64,000 nucleotides of DNA from Burkholderia sp. BCC1644 (GTDB taxonomy: Bacteria > Pseudomonadota > Gammaproteobacteria > Burkholderiales > Burkholderiaceae). The DNA lies in NCBI RefSeq assembly GCF_902833225.1, contig NZ_CADFEI010000006.1:248001-312000 (forward strand), written 5' to 3'. Below are positions 19,011 through 27,517 of the stretch, one piece after another (position 1 is the stretch's first letter; each line of letters opens with the position of its first letter). The notes under the pieces were generated by a model. It was not told where the DNA came from and did no database searches. It worked only from the letters and a program-made list of their open reading frames with translations. A program made the translations under genes and the position numbers.

Positions 19011-20018
19011 ATGACTGATACCTCCCGCGATCTCGTTCTCGTCACCGGCGCGTCCGGTTTCGTCGGCTCGGCCGTCGCACGCATCGCGCAGCAGAAAGGC
19101 TATGCGGTGCGCGTGCTCGTGCGCCCGACCAGCCCGCGCACGAACGTCGCGGATCTCGACGCCGAGATCGTCACCGGCGACATGCGCGACGAGGCGTCGA
19201 TGCGCGCCGCGCTGCGCGGCGTGCGCTACCTGCTGCACGTCGCGGCCGACTACCGGCTGTGGGCGCCGGACCCCGACGAGATCGAGCGCGCGAACCTCGA
19301 GGGCGCGGTCGCGACGATGCGCGCGGCCCGCGCGGAGGGCGTCGAGCGGATCGTCTACACGAGCAGCGTCGCAACGCTGAAGGTGACGAGCGCCGGCGAT
19401 CCGTCCGACGAGAACCGGCCGCTCACGGCCGAGCAGGCGATCGGCGTGTACAAGCGCAGCAAGGTGCTCGCGGAGCGCGCGGTCGAGCGGATGATCGCCG
19501 ACGAAGGCTTGCCGGCCGTGATCGTCAATCCGTCGACGCCGATCGGCCCGCGCGACGTGAAGCCGACGCCGACCGGCCGCATCATCGTCGAAGCCGCGCT
19601 CGGCAAGATTCCCGCGTTCGTCGACACGGGGCTGAACCTCGTGCACGTCGACGACGTCGCGCACGGCCACTTCCTCGCGCTCGAGCGCGGCCGGATCGGC
19701 GAACGCTACATCCTCGGCGGCGAGAACCTGCCGCTGCAGCAGATGCTCGCCGACATCGCACAGATGACGGGCCGCAAGGCGCCGACGATCGCGTTGCCGC
19801 GCTGGCCGCTGTACCCGCTCGCGATCGGCGCCGAAGCCGTCGCGAAGTTCACGAAGAAGGAACCGTTCGTCACCGTGGACGGGCTGCGGATGTCGAAGAA
19901 CAAGATGTATTTCACGTCGGCGAAGGCCGAGCGCGAGCTCGGCTACCGTGCGCGTCCGTACCGCGAAGGACTGCGCGACGCGCTCGACTGGTTCGGCTCG
20001 GCGGGCTACCTGAAGTAA
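19011..20018 (+). CDS. hpnA: Hopanoid-associated sugar epimerase HpnA
   Basis: 335 residues, start ATG behind AAGGAAA. It is an extended short-chain dehydrogenase: the nucleotide loop TGASGFVGSAVAR is at residues 12-24 and the active-site pair YKRSK is near 147-151. The later block NPSTPIGPRDVKPTPTGRI is typical of HpnA. HpnA proteins cluster with hopanoid genes and are thought to act on the sugar moiety of extended hopanoids. The neighbours hpnB, ispH and hpnH support this assignment. Confidence 0.9.
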   Translation: MTDTSRDLVLVTGASGFVGSAVARIAQQKGYAVRVLVRPTSPRTNVADLDAEIVTGDMRDEASMRAALRGVRYLLHVAADYRLWAPDPDEIERANLEGAVATMRAARAEGVERIVYTSSVATLKVTSAGDPSDENRPLTAEQAIGVYKRSKVLAERAVERMIADEGLPAVIVNPSTPIGPRDVKPTPTGRIIVEAALGKIPAFVDTGLNLVHVDDVAHGHFLALERGRIGERYILGGENLPLQQMLADIAQMTGRKAPTIALPRWPLYPLAIGAEAVAKFTKKEPFVTVDGLRMSKNKMYFTSAKAERELGYRARPYREGLRDALDWFGSAGYLK

Positions 20019-20021
20019 CAC

Positions 20022-20046
20022 AAAGCGGCGCTGCTCGCGCCGCTTT
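20022..20046 (+). terminator. Hairpin after hpnA
   Basis: AAAGCGGCG at 20022-20030 pairs with CGCCGCTTT at 20038-20046 across a 7-base loop, directly after the hpnA stop. A following ACTTTGTT stretch is only weakly T-rich. Confidence 0.5.
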
Positions 20047-20093
20047 GCGCACTTTGTTACACGTCCCGCGCGGACCGGCGCCGGCGCAGCGGG

Positions 20094-20099
20094 TAAAAT
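20094..20099 (+). promoter_or_regulatory. Candidate -10 element of the repeat-protein gene
   Basis: TAAAAT in the context GGGTAAAATCGCG, 27 bases before the start codon. The same context recurs upstream of ispH. No -35 was recognised. Confidence 0.3.
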
Positions 20100-20126
20100 C
20101 GCGGGTCTTACGCAGAGAAGACACGC

Positions 20127-21530
20127 ATGAACCTGAACGATCAGATCGCTTCGCTCACCACGGGCGTCGATCAGCTCCTCCACGATCACCACGCCGCACA
20201 GCAGGCGGCCCGCAGCGCGGAAGCCTTCGCGCGCGCCGCCGCGGCGGAAGCCCAGGCCGCGGCCGAACGTCACGCCGCCGCGGAAACCGAAGCGCAGGCC
20301 GCCGCGCAGCGCCACACGGCCGCTGCCGCCGACGCGGAAGCCGCGCAGCAGCGCCACGCCGACGCGACCGCCACGGCCGAAGCTGCCGCCCAACGTCATA
20401 CGGATGCCGCCGCGCAGGCCGAAGCGGCCGTGCAGCGCCATGCGGAAGCCACCGCGCTGACCGAAGCGCTCGCGCAGCGTCACGCGGATGCCGAAGCCGC
20501 CTCGCAGCGCCACGCGGCTGCGATCGCCGAAGCCGAGGCCGCCGCGCAGCGTCATCACGCCGCCGCGACCGACGCCGATGCGGCCGCGCAACGTCATGCG
20601 GCCGCGACCGTCGAGGCCGGGGCCGCCGCGAAGCGCCACGCGGAAGTGACCGCCGAAGCCGAAGCCGCCGCGCAACGCCACACGGCCGCGATTGCCGAGG
20701 CCGAAGCGCTCGCGCAACGTCACACGCAGGCGATCGCCGAAGCCGAGGCTACCGCGCAGCGTCACGCCGCTGCGGCCGCCGAGGCCGAAGCCGTCACGCA
20801 GCGCCACGCCGAAGCGATCGCGCAGGCCGAAGCCGCTGCGCAACGCCATGCCGACGCGACCGCCGAAGCCGAGGCCGTCACGCAGCGCCATACGCAAGCG
20901 ATCGCGCAGGCCGAAGCGGCCGCGCAGCATCACGCGAAGGCCATCGCCGACGCCGAGGCGCTGGTCGAGGCCGTCGTCAAGGAAGCCGCGACGAACGTGG
21001 TTGCCGCCGGGGCGGTAGCGGCCGAAGTCGTCGACCCGGCACCGGCGGATACGCCGGCGGCGGAGGCGGTCGTGAACGCGGCCTCGCCGGCTGCGACCGA
21101 AACGCTCGACGTCATCGACGCACCGGTTGTTGCCGAAACCGCACGCGTGCCGGCGGCGCAAGCCGAACCCGTGGTCGAGGTCGAGGCCGCGCCCGTGCCG
21201 GCCGACAAGGCGACGCTGCACGTGTCGCGTCCGACGCAGAACGAACTCACGCTGACCGTCAACGGCCAGTCGATCACGCTGCATCCGGAGCAACTGGGCC
21301 AGCTGATCGAGGAACTCGCGCACGCACGCGCGTCGATGCAGCCGGAGCCGCCGCCCGGCATCCCGTCCGGCTGGCGTTTCGTGACGACGAAGAACCCGAT
21401 GATGGCCGTGCAGAAGCAGTCGAACGGCGACCGCCTGCTGGTGGCCCGCCACACCGGCTACGGCTGGGTGCCGTTCACGTTCTCGCCGGACGTCGTGGTC
21501 CAGATGTACATGATGCTGACGCAGCGGTAA
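20127..21530 (+). CDS. Ala/His-rich 14-residue-repeat coiled-coil protein, unknown
   Basis: 467 residues, no signal peptide. Residues 44-277 are about 17 copies of a 14-residue unit of the form AAAQRHxxAxAEAE; one copy is cut to 10 residues. Two heptads per unit with charged edges predict a long helical rod or coiled coil. Residues 278-360 are an Ala/Val/Pro-rich linker. The last 100 residues are a distinct globular-looking domain (VNGQSITLHPEQLGQLIEEL, then WRFVTTKNPMM and GWVPFTFSPDVV). It sits between hpnA and hpnB. I do not recognise it, and similarity searches will be confused by the low complexity. Confidence 0.75.
   Translation: MNLNDQIASLTTGVDQLLHDHHAAQQAARSAEAFARAAAAEAQAAAERHAAAETEAQAAAQRHTAAAADAEAAQQRHADATATAEAAAQRHTDAAAQAEAAVQRHAEATALTEALAQRHADAEAASQRHAAAIAEAEAAAQRHHAAATDADAAAQRHAAATVEAGAAAKRHAEVTAEAEAAAQRHTAAIAEAEALAQRHTQAIAEAEATAQRHAAAAAEAEAVTQRHAEAIAQAEAAAQRHADATAEAEAVTQRHTQAIAQAEAAAQHHAKAIADAEALVEAVVKEAATNVVAAGAVAAEVVDPAPADTPAAEAVVNAASPAATETLDVIDAPVVAETARVPAAQAEPVVEVEAAPVPADKATLHVSRPTQNELTLTVNGQSITLHPEQLGQLIEELAHARASMQPEPPPGIPSGWRFVTTKNPMMAVQKQSNGDRLLVARHTGYGWVPFTFSPDVVVQMYMMLTQR
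20256..20957 (+). repeat. 42-bp tandem coding repeat, about 17 units
   Basis: The DNA encodes the AAAQRHxxAxAEAE units. The 42-bp period is clear from recurring CAGCGYCA (Gln-Arg-His) codons. Units have diverged in sequence but not in length, apart from one 30-bp unit near 20467-20496. Such arrays can expand or contract by recombination, so copy number may differ among strains. Confidence 0.85.
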
Positions 21531-21558
21531 GCGCCGGCAGGCCGCCTCGCCCGAAACG

Positions 21559-21594
21559 AAACAGCCCGACCGGTTTCCACCGGTCGGGCTGTTT
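21559..21594. terminator. Strong bidirectional terminator
   Basis: A perfect 15-bp stem, 21559-21573 with 21580-21594, with a 6-base loop TTTCCA. It is followed by GTTTTC on the plus strand and by T-rich sequence on the minus strand. It lies between the convergent repeat-protein gene and hpnB and probably ends both transcripts. A second GC-rich palindrome follows at 21607-21626. Confidence 0.85.
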
Positions 21595-21633
21595 GTTTTC
21601 CGGCCGCCGGGAGGCACGCCTCCCGGAACGCGC

Positions 21634-22827
21634 TCAGCGATCCACCGGCGCCTGCACGCGCGCCTTCCACTGACCGCCCTTGCCGCGCCAGTAGCGCCAC
21701 GCGGACGCGAACGTCGCGCCCACATAGAACAGCGCGACGAGCGGTAACGCGGGCGCCCACAGCGGCGAGCGACGGTAGTAGCGCAGCATCGGCGCATACG
21801 CGGCACACATCGACGCCCACGCGAGCCAGGCCGGCCATGCACGCGCGCCGTACGCGAGCGCCGCGACGGGCGGCACGAGATAGATGATCGTCATCCCGAG
21901 CAGCGTGCCGGCCAGCAGCAACGGCGAATAGTGCAGCTGCGTGAACGCGGTGCGCGCGATCATGTTCCAGATGTCGCGCCAGCTGTCGTACGGGCGCAGC
22001 GACACGCTGCGATCGGCCAGGTCGAGACGGATCGGATGGCGGCCGCTGCCGCGATGCTTGATCTGCGCGGCCAGGCTGCAGTCGTCGATCAGCGCGCCGC
22101 GGATCGATTCGATGCCGCCCGCTTCCTCGAGCGCCGTGCGCTTCACGAGCATGCAGCCGCCGGCAGCGCCGGCCGTGCGGTTGCGCGGGTTGTTGATCCA
22201 CGAGAACGGGTACAGCTTCGCGAAGAAGAACACGAACGCCGGGATCAGCGCCTTTTCCCAGAACGAATCGCAACGCAGCCGCACCATCAGCGACACGAGA
22301 TCGCGATGTTCGGCCTGCGCACGCGTGACCAGCTGCGCGACGGCGTCGGGCGGGTGGCCGATGTCGGCATCCGTCAGCAGCAGGTAATCGGCTGGCAGGC
22401 CGAGCGTCTGCACTGCGGCGATCCCCTGCGACTGCGCCCACACCTTGCCCGACCAGCCGGACGGCAGCGGCTTCGCGCTCAGCACCGTCAGCCGGTCGGC
22501 GCGGTTGATCGCGAGTGCGGCCGCGCGGGCCGCATCGGCGGTGCCGTCGTCGCTGTGGTCGTCGACGATGATCAGATGAAATTCGCCCGGGTAATCCTGC
22601 TCGAGCAGCGAAGTCGCCGCGCGGGCGATCACGTCGGCCTCGTTACGCGCCGGCACGACCGCGACGACGGCCGGCCAGCCGGCCTCGGCAGCCGCCCCGC
22701 GCGCCTCGGGCGGCAGCGGCCGCGCGGGCTGGGCGCGCCAGAAACCGCCGCGCGCGACGAGCAGCACGATCCAGATCATCAGCGACAGGCCGGACACCAG
22801 GAAAGCAAGCACCAGCATCATCGGCAT
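21634..22827 (-). CDS. hpnB: Hopene-associated glycosyltransferase HpnB
   Basis: 397 residues. An N-terminal membrane anchor (about residues 5-27) precedes a GT2 glycosyltransferase domain: VVAVVPARNEADVI near 55-68, the nucleotide-sugar region LIIVDDHSDDGTAD near 88-100, and the metal-binding LLLTDADIGHP near 148-158. C-terminal hydrophobic segments follow. HpnB is a hopanoid-cluster glycosyltransferase of unproven acceptor. It is transcribed away from ispH-hpnH across a 396-bp region. Confidence 0.88.
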   Translation of the reverse strand: MPMMLVLAFLVSGLSLMIWIVLLVARGGFWRAQPARPLPPEARGAAAEAGWPAVVAVVPARNEADVIARAATSLLEQDYPGEFHLIIVDDHSDDGTADAARAAALAINRADRLTVLSAKPLPSGWSGKVWAQSQGIAAVQTLGLPADYLLLTDADIGHPPDAVAQLVTRAQAEHRDLVSLMVRLRCDSFWEKALIPAFVFFFAKLYPFSWINNPRNRTAGAAGGCMLVKRTALEEAGGIESIRGALIDDCSLAAQIKHRGSGRHPIRLDLADRSVSLRPYDSWRDIWNMIARTAFTQLHYSPLLLAGTLLGMTIIYLVPPVAALAYGARAWPAWLAWASMCAAYAPMLRYYRRSPLWAPALPLVALFYVGATFASAWRYWRGKGGQWKARVQAPVDR

Positions 22828-23223
22828 GCCTCCTGCCGGGCGCCGGCTTGCCCGATTTCAATAAGGGTCAGGAACAAAACACCCGAAACCGCACGGGCGG
22901 CCGGGTAATACGCAAAAAAATCGACGGTCATCGAATGGCCTTGAAATGAGCGCGACGCCGGGCCGCCGGAGCGGCTGCCCGCGAAACCGCGTAGTTTACT
23001 GGGTTCCGCGCGCGCCAGCGCCGACGCGGCTCTCCCGCAATTGCAACAGCGCCGATACAGCACCGAAGCACGGACGGCGCGATAGGGTTAAAATGCGCGA
23101 TTAATTCGGGGTTCCGGGGCCTGGCCGGCCGGTTCGTTCCTGCCTTCATAACATCAAGCCGGGGCGAGCGAGCGAGTGCCAGCTCCTCGAACCCCGGTGT
23201 CTGTCGTCGGAGTTCGCTCACCT
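22828..23223. other. Divergent control region between hpnB and ispH
   Basis: 396 bases with no gene. It contains a candidate -10 for ispH at 23089-23094 and a long leader of about 130 bases. Within the leader, GGGGTTC (near 23110) could pair with GAACCCC (near 23190-23196), so the leader may be structured. No known riboswitch was recognised. Confidence 0.4.
23089..23094 (+). promoter_or_regulatory. Candidate -10 element of ispH-hpnH
   Basis: TAAAAT in the context GGGTTAAAATGCGCGA, matching the context upstream of the repeat-protein gene. It lies 130 bases before the ispH start, and no -35 was recognised. Confidence 0.3.
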
Positions 23224-24165
23224 ATGCGAGTCATCCTTGCCCAGCCCCGCGGCTTTTGTGCGGGGGTTGTCCGTGCGATCGAGATCGTCGATCGCGCGCT
23301 GCAACAGCACGGTGCGCCGGTTTATGTACGCCATGAAATCGTGCATAACCGGCACGTCGTAGAAAATCTGCGTAATAAAGGGGCACGATTCGTTGAGGAA
23401 CTCGACGAGGTGCCGCACGGCGCTGTCGCGATCTTCAGCGCGCACGGTGTCGCCCAGACGGTCGAGCGCGACGCGGAAACGCGCGGGCTCGACGTGCTCG
23501 ACGCGACCTGCCCGCTCGTCACGAAGGTGCACGTGCAGGGCCGTCAGTATGTCGGGGCGGGTCGCCGGCTGATCCTGATCGGCCACGCGGGCCACCCGGA
23601 AGTCGAGGGTACGATCGGCCAGATTCCGGCCGAGGTGATCCTCGTGCAGAGCGAAGCCGAAGTCGATACGCTGACGCTGCCCGTCGACACGCCGGTTGCG
23701 TACATCACGCAGACCACGCTGTCGGTCGACGATACGCGCGGCATCATCGAAGCGCTGCAGCGCCGGTTCACCGACATCGTCGGCCCGGACACGCGTGACA
23801 TCTGCTACGCCACGCAAAATCGTCAGGCCGCCGTGCGCGAGCTGAGCGAACAGGTTGACGTGCTGCTCGTCGTCGGTGCGACGAACAGCTCGAACTCGAA
23901 CCGCCTGCGCGAGATCGGCACCGAAAGCGGTGTGCCGAGCTACCTCGTCGCCGACGGCTCGGAAGTGAAGGCCGAATGGTTCGCGGGTGTGCAGACGGTC
24001 GGCCTGACGGCCGGCGCGTCGGCGCCCGAAGAGATGGTCGAAGATGTAATTGGCGCGCTGCGCGCGCTGGGGCCCGTCGATGTCGCGACGATGGCGGGCC
24101 GTGAGGAAAAAGTCGAATTCAAGCTGCCGGCGAAGCTCACGCAAGCTGTCGCCCGCGAAGTTTAA
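23224..24165 (+). CDS. ispH: 4-hydroxy-3-methylbut-2-enyl diphosphate reductase (IspH/LytB)
   Basis: 313 residues from the ATG at 23224 ([15 protein letters not shown]); the upstream open part is not family-like. The three conserved iron-sulfur cysteines lie in RGFCAGV (residue 12), DATCPLV (near 96) and CYATQNRQ (near 197). SSNSNRL and SAPEEMV match the substrate-binding blocks. It makes IPP and DMAPP in the last MEP-pathway step. Placement upstream of hpnH, 12 bases apart, suggests a copy devoted to supplying isoprenoid for hopanoids (ispH2). That a second ispH exists elsewhere is an inference from the genus. Confidence 0.95.
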   Translation: MRVILAQPRGFCAGVVRAIEIVDRALQQHGAPVYVRHEIVHNRHVVENLRNKGARFVEELDEVPHGAVAIFSAHGVAQTVERDAETRGLDVLDATCPLVTKVHVQGRQYVGAGRRLILIGHAGHPEVEGTIGQIPAEVILVQSEAEVDTLTLPVDTPVAYITQTTLSVDDTRGIIEALQRRFTDIVGPDTRDICYATQNRQAAVRELSEQVDVLLVVGATNSSNSNRLREIGTESGVPSYLVADGSEVKAEWFAGVQTVGLTAGASAPEEMVEDVIGALRALGPVDVATMAGREEKVEFKLPAKLTQAVAREV

Positions 24166-24177
24166 GGAGGACATCCC

Positions 24178-25338
24178 TTGTCTATTCCGCTGCTCCAGCA
24201 AGTCCGTGTCGGCGCCTATATCGTGCGCCAGCACCTGTCCGGCAACAAACGCTATCCGCTCGCGCTGATGCTCGAGCCGCTGTTCCGCTGCAACCTCGCG
24301 TGCAACGGCTGCGGCAAGATCGATTATCCGGATCCGATCCTGAACCAGCGCCTGTCCGTCGAGGAATGCCTGCAGGCCGTCGACGAGTGCGGCGCGCCCG
24401 TCGTGTCGATCGCCGGTGGCGAACCGCTGCTCCACAAGGAGATGCCGGAAATCGTCAAGGGCATCATGAAGCGCAAGAAATTCGTGTACCTGTGCACGAA
24501 CGCGCTGCTGATGGAAAAGAAGATGGACGACTACGAGCCGAGCCCGTATTTCGTCTGGTCGGTCCACCTCGACGGCGACAAGGAAGCGCACGATCACTCG
24601 GTGTCGCAGGATGGCGTGTACGACAAGGCCGTCGCGGCAATCAAGGAAGCGAAGCGCCGCGGCTTCCGCGTGAACATCAACTGCACGCTGTTCAACGATG
24701 CAGTGCCGGAGCGCGTCGCGAAGTTCTTCGACACGCTGGGCCCGATCGGCGTCGACGGCATCACGGTGTCGCCGGGTTACGCGTACGAACGCGCGCCGGA
24801 TCAGCAGCACTTCCTGAACCGCGACAAGACGAAGAACCTGTTCCGCGAAATCCTGAAGCGCGGCGAAGGCGGCAAGCGCTGGTCGTTCAGCCAGTCGTCG
24901 CTGTTCCTCGACTTCCTGGCCGGCAACCAGACGTACAAGTGCACGCCGTGGGGCAACCCGGCGCGTACGGTGTTCGGCTGGCAGAAGCCGTGCTACCTGG
25001 TCGGCGAAGGTTACGTGAAGACCTTCAAGGAACTGATGGAAACGACGGAGTGGGACAACTACGGCGTCGGCAACTACGAGAAGTGCGCGGACTGCATGGT
25101 CCACTGCGGCTTCGAGGCGACGGCCGTGATGGACACGATCTCGAACCCGCTGAAGGCGCTGAAGGTGAGCCGCAAGGGCATCAAGACCGACGGTCCGTTC
25201 GCACCGGACATCTCGATCGCGAAGCAGCGTCCGGCCGAGTACGTGTTCTCGCGCCACGTCGAGATCAAGCTCGAGGAAATCCAGCGCGCCGGCAAGGGCA
25301 AGCTGCAGAAGCCGGCGAAGCCGGCAGCAGCGGCTTAA
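24178..25338 (+). CDS. hpnH: Adenosyl-hopene transferase HpnH, radical SAM
   Basis: 386 residues starting at a TTG (24178-24180). An ideal AAGGAGG ribosome site at 24163-24170 overlaps the ispH stop, so the TTG start is well supported. The radical-SAM cysteines are in CNLACNGCGKIDY (CxxxCxxC, residues 41-48), followed by GGEPLLHKEM. C-terminal cysteines (KCADCMVHCGFEA) form the HpnH-type end. It adds a 5'-deoxyadenosyl group to a hopene skeleton, the first step to C35 extended hopanoids, which stabilise the outer membrane and contribute to polymyxin and low-pH tolerance in Burkholderia. Confidence 0.95.
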   Translation: MSIPLLQQVRVGAYIVRQHLSGNKRYPLALMLEPLFRCNLACNGCGKIDYPDPILNQRLSVEECLQAVDECGAPVVSIAGGEPLLHKEMPEIVKGIMKRKKFVYLCTNALLMEKKMDDYEPSPYFVWSVHLDGDKEAHDHSVSQDGVYDKAVAAIKEAKRRGFRVNINCTLFNDAVPERVAKFFDTLGPIGVDGITVSPGYAYERAPDQQHFLNRDKTKNLFREILKRGEGGKRWSFSQSSLFLDFLAGNQTYKCTPWGNPARTVFGWQKPCYLVGEGYVKTFKELMETTEWDNYGVGNYEKCADCMVHCGFEATAVMDTISNPLKALKVSRKGIKTDGPFAPDISIAKQRPAEYVFSRHVEIKLEEIQRAGKGKLQKPAKPAAAA

Positions 25339-25389
25339 GCGCGTTGCGCCACGCGGGGGCTGTGCCTCCGCGCAGGTGACAAAAATAAG

Positions 25390-25418
25390 GCGCCACGGAT
25401 TCGCTCCGTGGCGCTTTT
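25390..25418 (+). terminator. Rho-independent terminator of ispH-hpnH
   Basis: GCGCCACGGA at 25390-25399 pairs with TCCGTGGCGC at 25405-25414 over a 5-base loop, followed by TTTTGCTTT. It lies 50 bp after the hpnH stop. Confidence 0.88.
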
Positions 25419-25553
25419 GCTTTGGGCCTGCGTTTTGCCGTCACCCTGTCGCCGCGACGGCCGCGCAATCGTCGAAGCCGCGCGATTGCATCGACCGTGC
25501 CGGTGCGGCCGGCCCTGTCTCCTCCACCTTCCCTGCAAAACCGGTGTGCGGCG

Positions 25554-26042
25554 CTATGCGGCCAGCGGGTCGATCATGTGTGCGCGCATCTTCTCCGCCG
25601 CGCTCGCGACGAGCGCCGGCTGGCCGCATGACGCGAACGTGCAGACATGACGCCACAGCTCCGCCAGCCGATGCCGCGTGAGCGTCGCAACGCAGGCGTC
25701 GTGCGCGGCAAGCACACGCTCGAGCACCGCGCATTCGTCATCGTGCAGCGTCCATGCGCCGCTTTGCGCCGCGCGCGCCGCACTGGCTTCGAGCGCGCGC
25801 TCCGCGTGGACGCACAGGTCGATGTCCGCTTCGGCATACCGCGTATCGTCGAGCGCGAGGAACACCAGGTAGACGCTCGTGCGCAACCGCATCAGCAGCG
25901 CTTCGTTGCCGTGCTCGCCACGCAGCGCGACGAGCGCCATGTGGCATTTCAGCGAGATGTCGCGTGCATGCGCGGGGGGCAGCGGCAGTAGCCACTCGCG
26001 CGTCAGCGGCACGTGGCGACGGTGTTTCCGGGCGGCCTTCAT
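25554..26042 (-). CDS. Helical protein of unknown function
   Basis: 162 residues from the ATG at 26042 (MKAARKHRRHVPL); the frame continues upstream to 26150 but that part is Arg/Ala noise. It is predicted all-helical, with a basic N-terminus, ISLKCHMALVALRGEHG near 29-45 and scattered cysteines. No signal peptide or membrane segment. I do not recognise the family. Codon use is like the neighbours. It ends 140 bp after the hpnH terminator on the opposite strand. Confidence 0.6.
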   Translation of the reverse strand: MKAARKHRRHVPLTREWLLPLPPAHARDISLKCHMALVALRGEHGNEALLMRLRTSVYLVFLALDDTRYAEADIDLCVHAERALEASAARAAQSGAWTLHDDECAVLERVLAAHDACVATLTRHRLAELWRHVCTFASCGQPALVASAAEKMRAHMIDPLAA

Positions 26043-26169
26043 GATTCGCGCCCGCTTGCGGGCGCTTCGCTGCGTGGCGACGCCGCTCGCGCGTCCGGCA
26101 GCCGGCGCAGCGCCAACGCGCGCACGTCGCCGGCCAATCGGTTCGGGCATGCCATGCTCGTCTCCTGCA

Positions 26170-26547
26170 TCAGAACGTGTTCTCGCCCTTCAGGTAGTAC
26201 GCGGTCTTCACGAAGAACGCCTTCACCGGATGGCCGCTCTGCGCGTCGCGAGCGGCGCGCGCTTCCATCGCGGCGCGCTCCTCGCGCGACCGGTCAGGCA
26301 CCGGATTGTGGACACGGTCGAGCGCTCGCTGCATCGCAAGCGGATAGTCCTGGTTGCCGGCCGTCGTCGCGCGATAGCCGACACGCGTCATCTGCATCAG
26401 TTGCGCATTGGTTTCGGCACGCGCCGCCGACCAGGTCGACTGCGCGGCATTCGACGACCAGTCCGGGCCGGCAGACTGCGCAAAGCTGACGGCAGGCAGC
26501 GCAACGAGTGCGCAGGAAAAAACAGCAACGGGAACGAGGGATCGCAT
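26170..26547 (-). CDS. Exported DUF4148-like small protein
   Basis: 125 residues. A clear signal peptide (MRSLVPVAVFSCALVALPAVSFAQ) is cut near residue 23. The mature part contains NAQLMQMTRVGYRATTAGNQDYPLAMQRAL, which resembles the core of DUF4148 proteins (a Burkholderiales periplasmic family with an RAELxQLExAGY...YPxxxQAAE pattern). The tail carries extra charged residues. Function is unknown for the family. It is transcribed alone or with the unknown gene 128 bp downstream. Confidence 0.7.
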   Translation of the reverse strand: MRSLVPVAVFSCALVALPAVSFAQSAGPDWSSNAAQSTWSAARAETNAQLMQMTRVGYRATTAGNQDYPLAMQRALDRVHNPVPDRSREERAAMEARAARDAQSGHPVKAFFVKTAYYLKGENTF

Positions 26548-27044
26548 AGTGGCCTCCAGATGGTTGTCCCCGCATCGATCGTGATCGTCGATGCGTTGAA
26601 ATCATCGTATGTCGTGCCGCATGCCACTTGAATAGCCGATTCCGCAATTGATATTTTCAGCTTCGCAAGCCGGCATGCGAGCGCGTCATTCGCGAATCGC
26701 TTCGAACGGGAATTTCTTTATTTCATTCAACGACCTGATCGCGTTTATACGCGCGACCGGAAGCGGCGCACATCGCGCTTTTTCAATTTCCGAAATGACG
26801 TGTTGCCGGTGCGATCCCCGTCTGCGCCCCTGCCGGCAAGGGTTCCGGCGTGATATCGCGCACGCGGATACCGCAGAAACCAATTCGTCGGATCAGCGGT
26901 GCCCTGATACAGGACAAGTCATCGGCGCCGAATTGCCGGATTGCGACACGACGTGCCCGGCCAGGACGCGCGATAATCACGCATCGGCCATTCGCATCGT
27001 TTCGCACGGCCTCTCATGCATTCCCTTTTTCATCGAGTCCTTCC
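26548..27044. other. AT-richer intergenic region, no gene seen
   Basis: 497 bases between divergent genes, noticeably less GC-rich than the flanks around 26640-26800. No open frame reads as protein in either strand, and no hairpin stands out. It should contain promoters for both neighbours. It might also hold a small RNA, but nothing in the sequence proves it. Confidence 0.4.
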
Positions 27045-27398
27045 ATGGCTGCCCTCGACACCACCGCCATCGACAGTTGGCACGCGCACGTCTATTTCGA
27101 TGCGGCCAGCCGCGACGCGGCCTGGGCGTTTCGCCAGGTCGTCGACGAGCGGTTCGGCGCCGTCATCGAGCTCGGCCGCTTTCACGAGCGCCTCGTCGGT
27201 CCGCATCCGGCCTGGTCGTACCAGATCGCGTTCGATGCCGCGCGCTTCGACGAGATCGTGCCGTGGCTCGTGCTGAACCACGGTGCGCTCGATATCTTCC
27301 TGCATCCGAATACGGGCGACGATCTGCGCGATCACCGCGATTGCGCGGTGTGGATCGGAAAATCGTATGGGCTGAATCTCGACGCGCTGGCGGGGTAA
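27045..27398 (+). CDS. DOPA 4,5-dioxygenase-family protein
   Basis: 117 residues from the ATG at 27045. The pattern WHAHVYFDAASRDAAW near residues 10-26 supplies the paired histidines. A further His in GRFHERLVGPHP and the C-terminal HGALDIFLHPNTGDDLRDH match the small bacterial proteins related to fungal DOPA dioxygenase (betalain/muscaflavin type extradiol cleavage). It is likely a metal-dependent cytoplasmic enzyme on a catechol-like substrate; the true substrate is unknown. A SnoaL protein and an exporter follow on the same strand. Confidence 0.8.
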   Translation: MAALDTTAIDSWHAHVYFDAASRDAAWAFRQVVDERFGAVIELGRFHERLVGPHPAWSYQIAFDAARFDEIVPWLVLNHGALDIFLHPNTGDDLRDHRDCAVWIGKSYGLNLDALAG

Positions 27399-27517
27399 GC
27401 ACGGTCCACGGTGCAGCCATCCCAAGGCTTCATCCACGTTTCGGGTTGACGTGAAACGTCTCGCGGCGGTGCGCCCATACAGTGGGTTTCCGCCAACGAC
27501 GCTTCCGGACGCCCGCC

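Noticed and set aside
20256..20957. 42-bp repeats considered as a CRISPR-like array
   Set aside because: No unique spacers. The period is in frame, gives a coherent 14-residue unit, and no cas gene is near.
18843..21842. A 999-residue open frame on the minus strand opposite hpnA and the repeat protein
   Set aside because: Gly/Arg repeats mirror the Ala/His repeats of the sense gene. It runs across two genes and the acylphosphatase start.
26548..27044. Possible gene in the AT-richer gap before the dioxygenase-like gene
   Set aside because: Open frames run through unrelated codons and lack ribosome sites. The supported start is the ATG at 27045.
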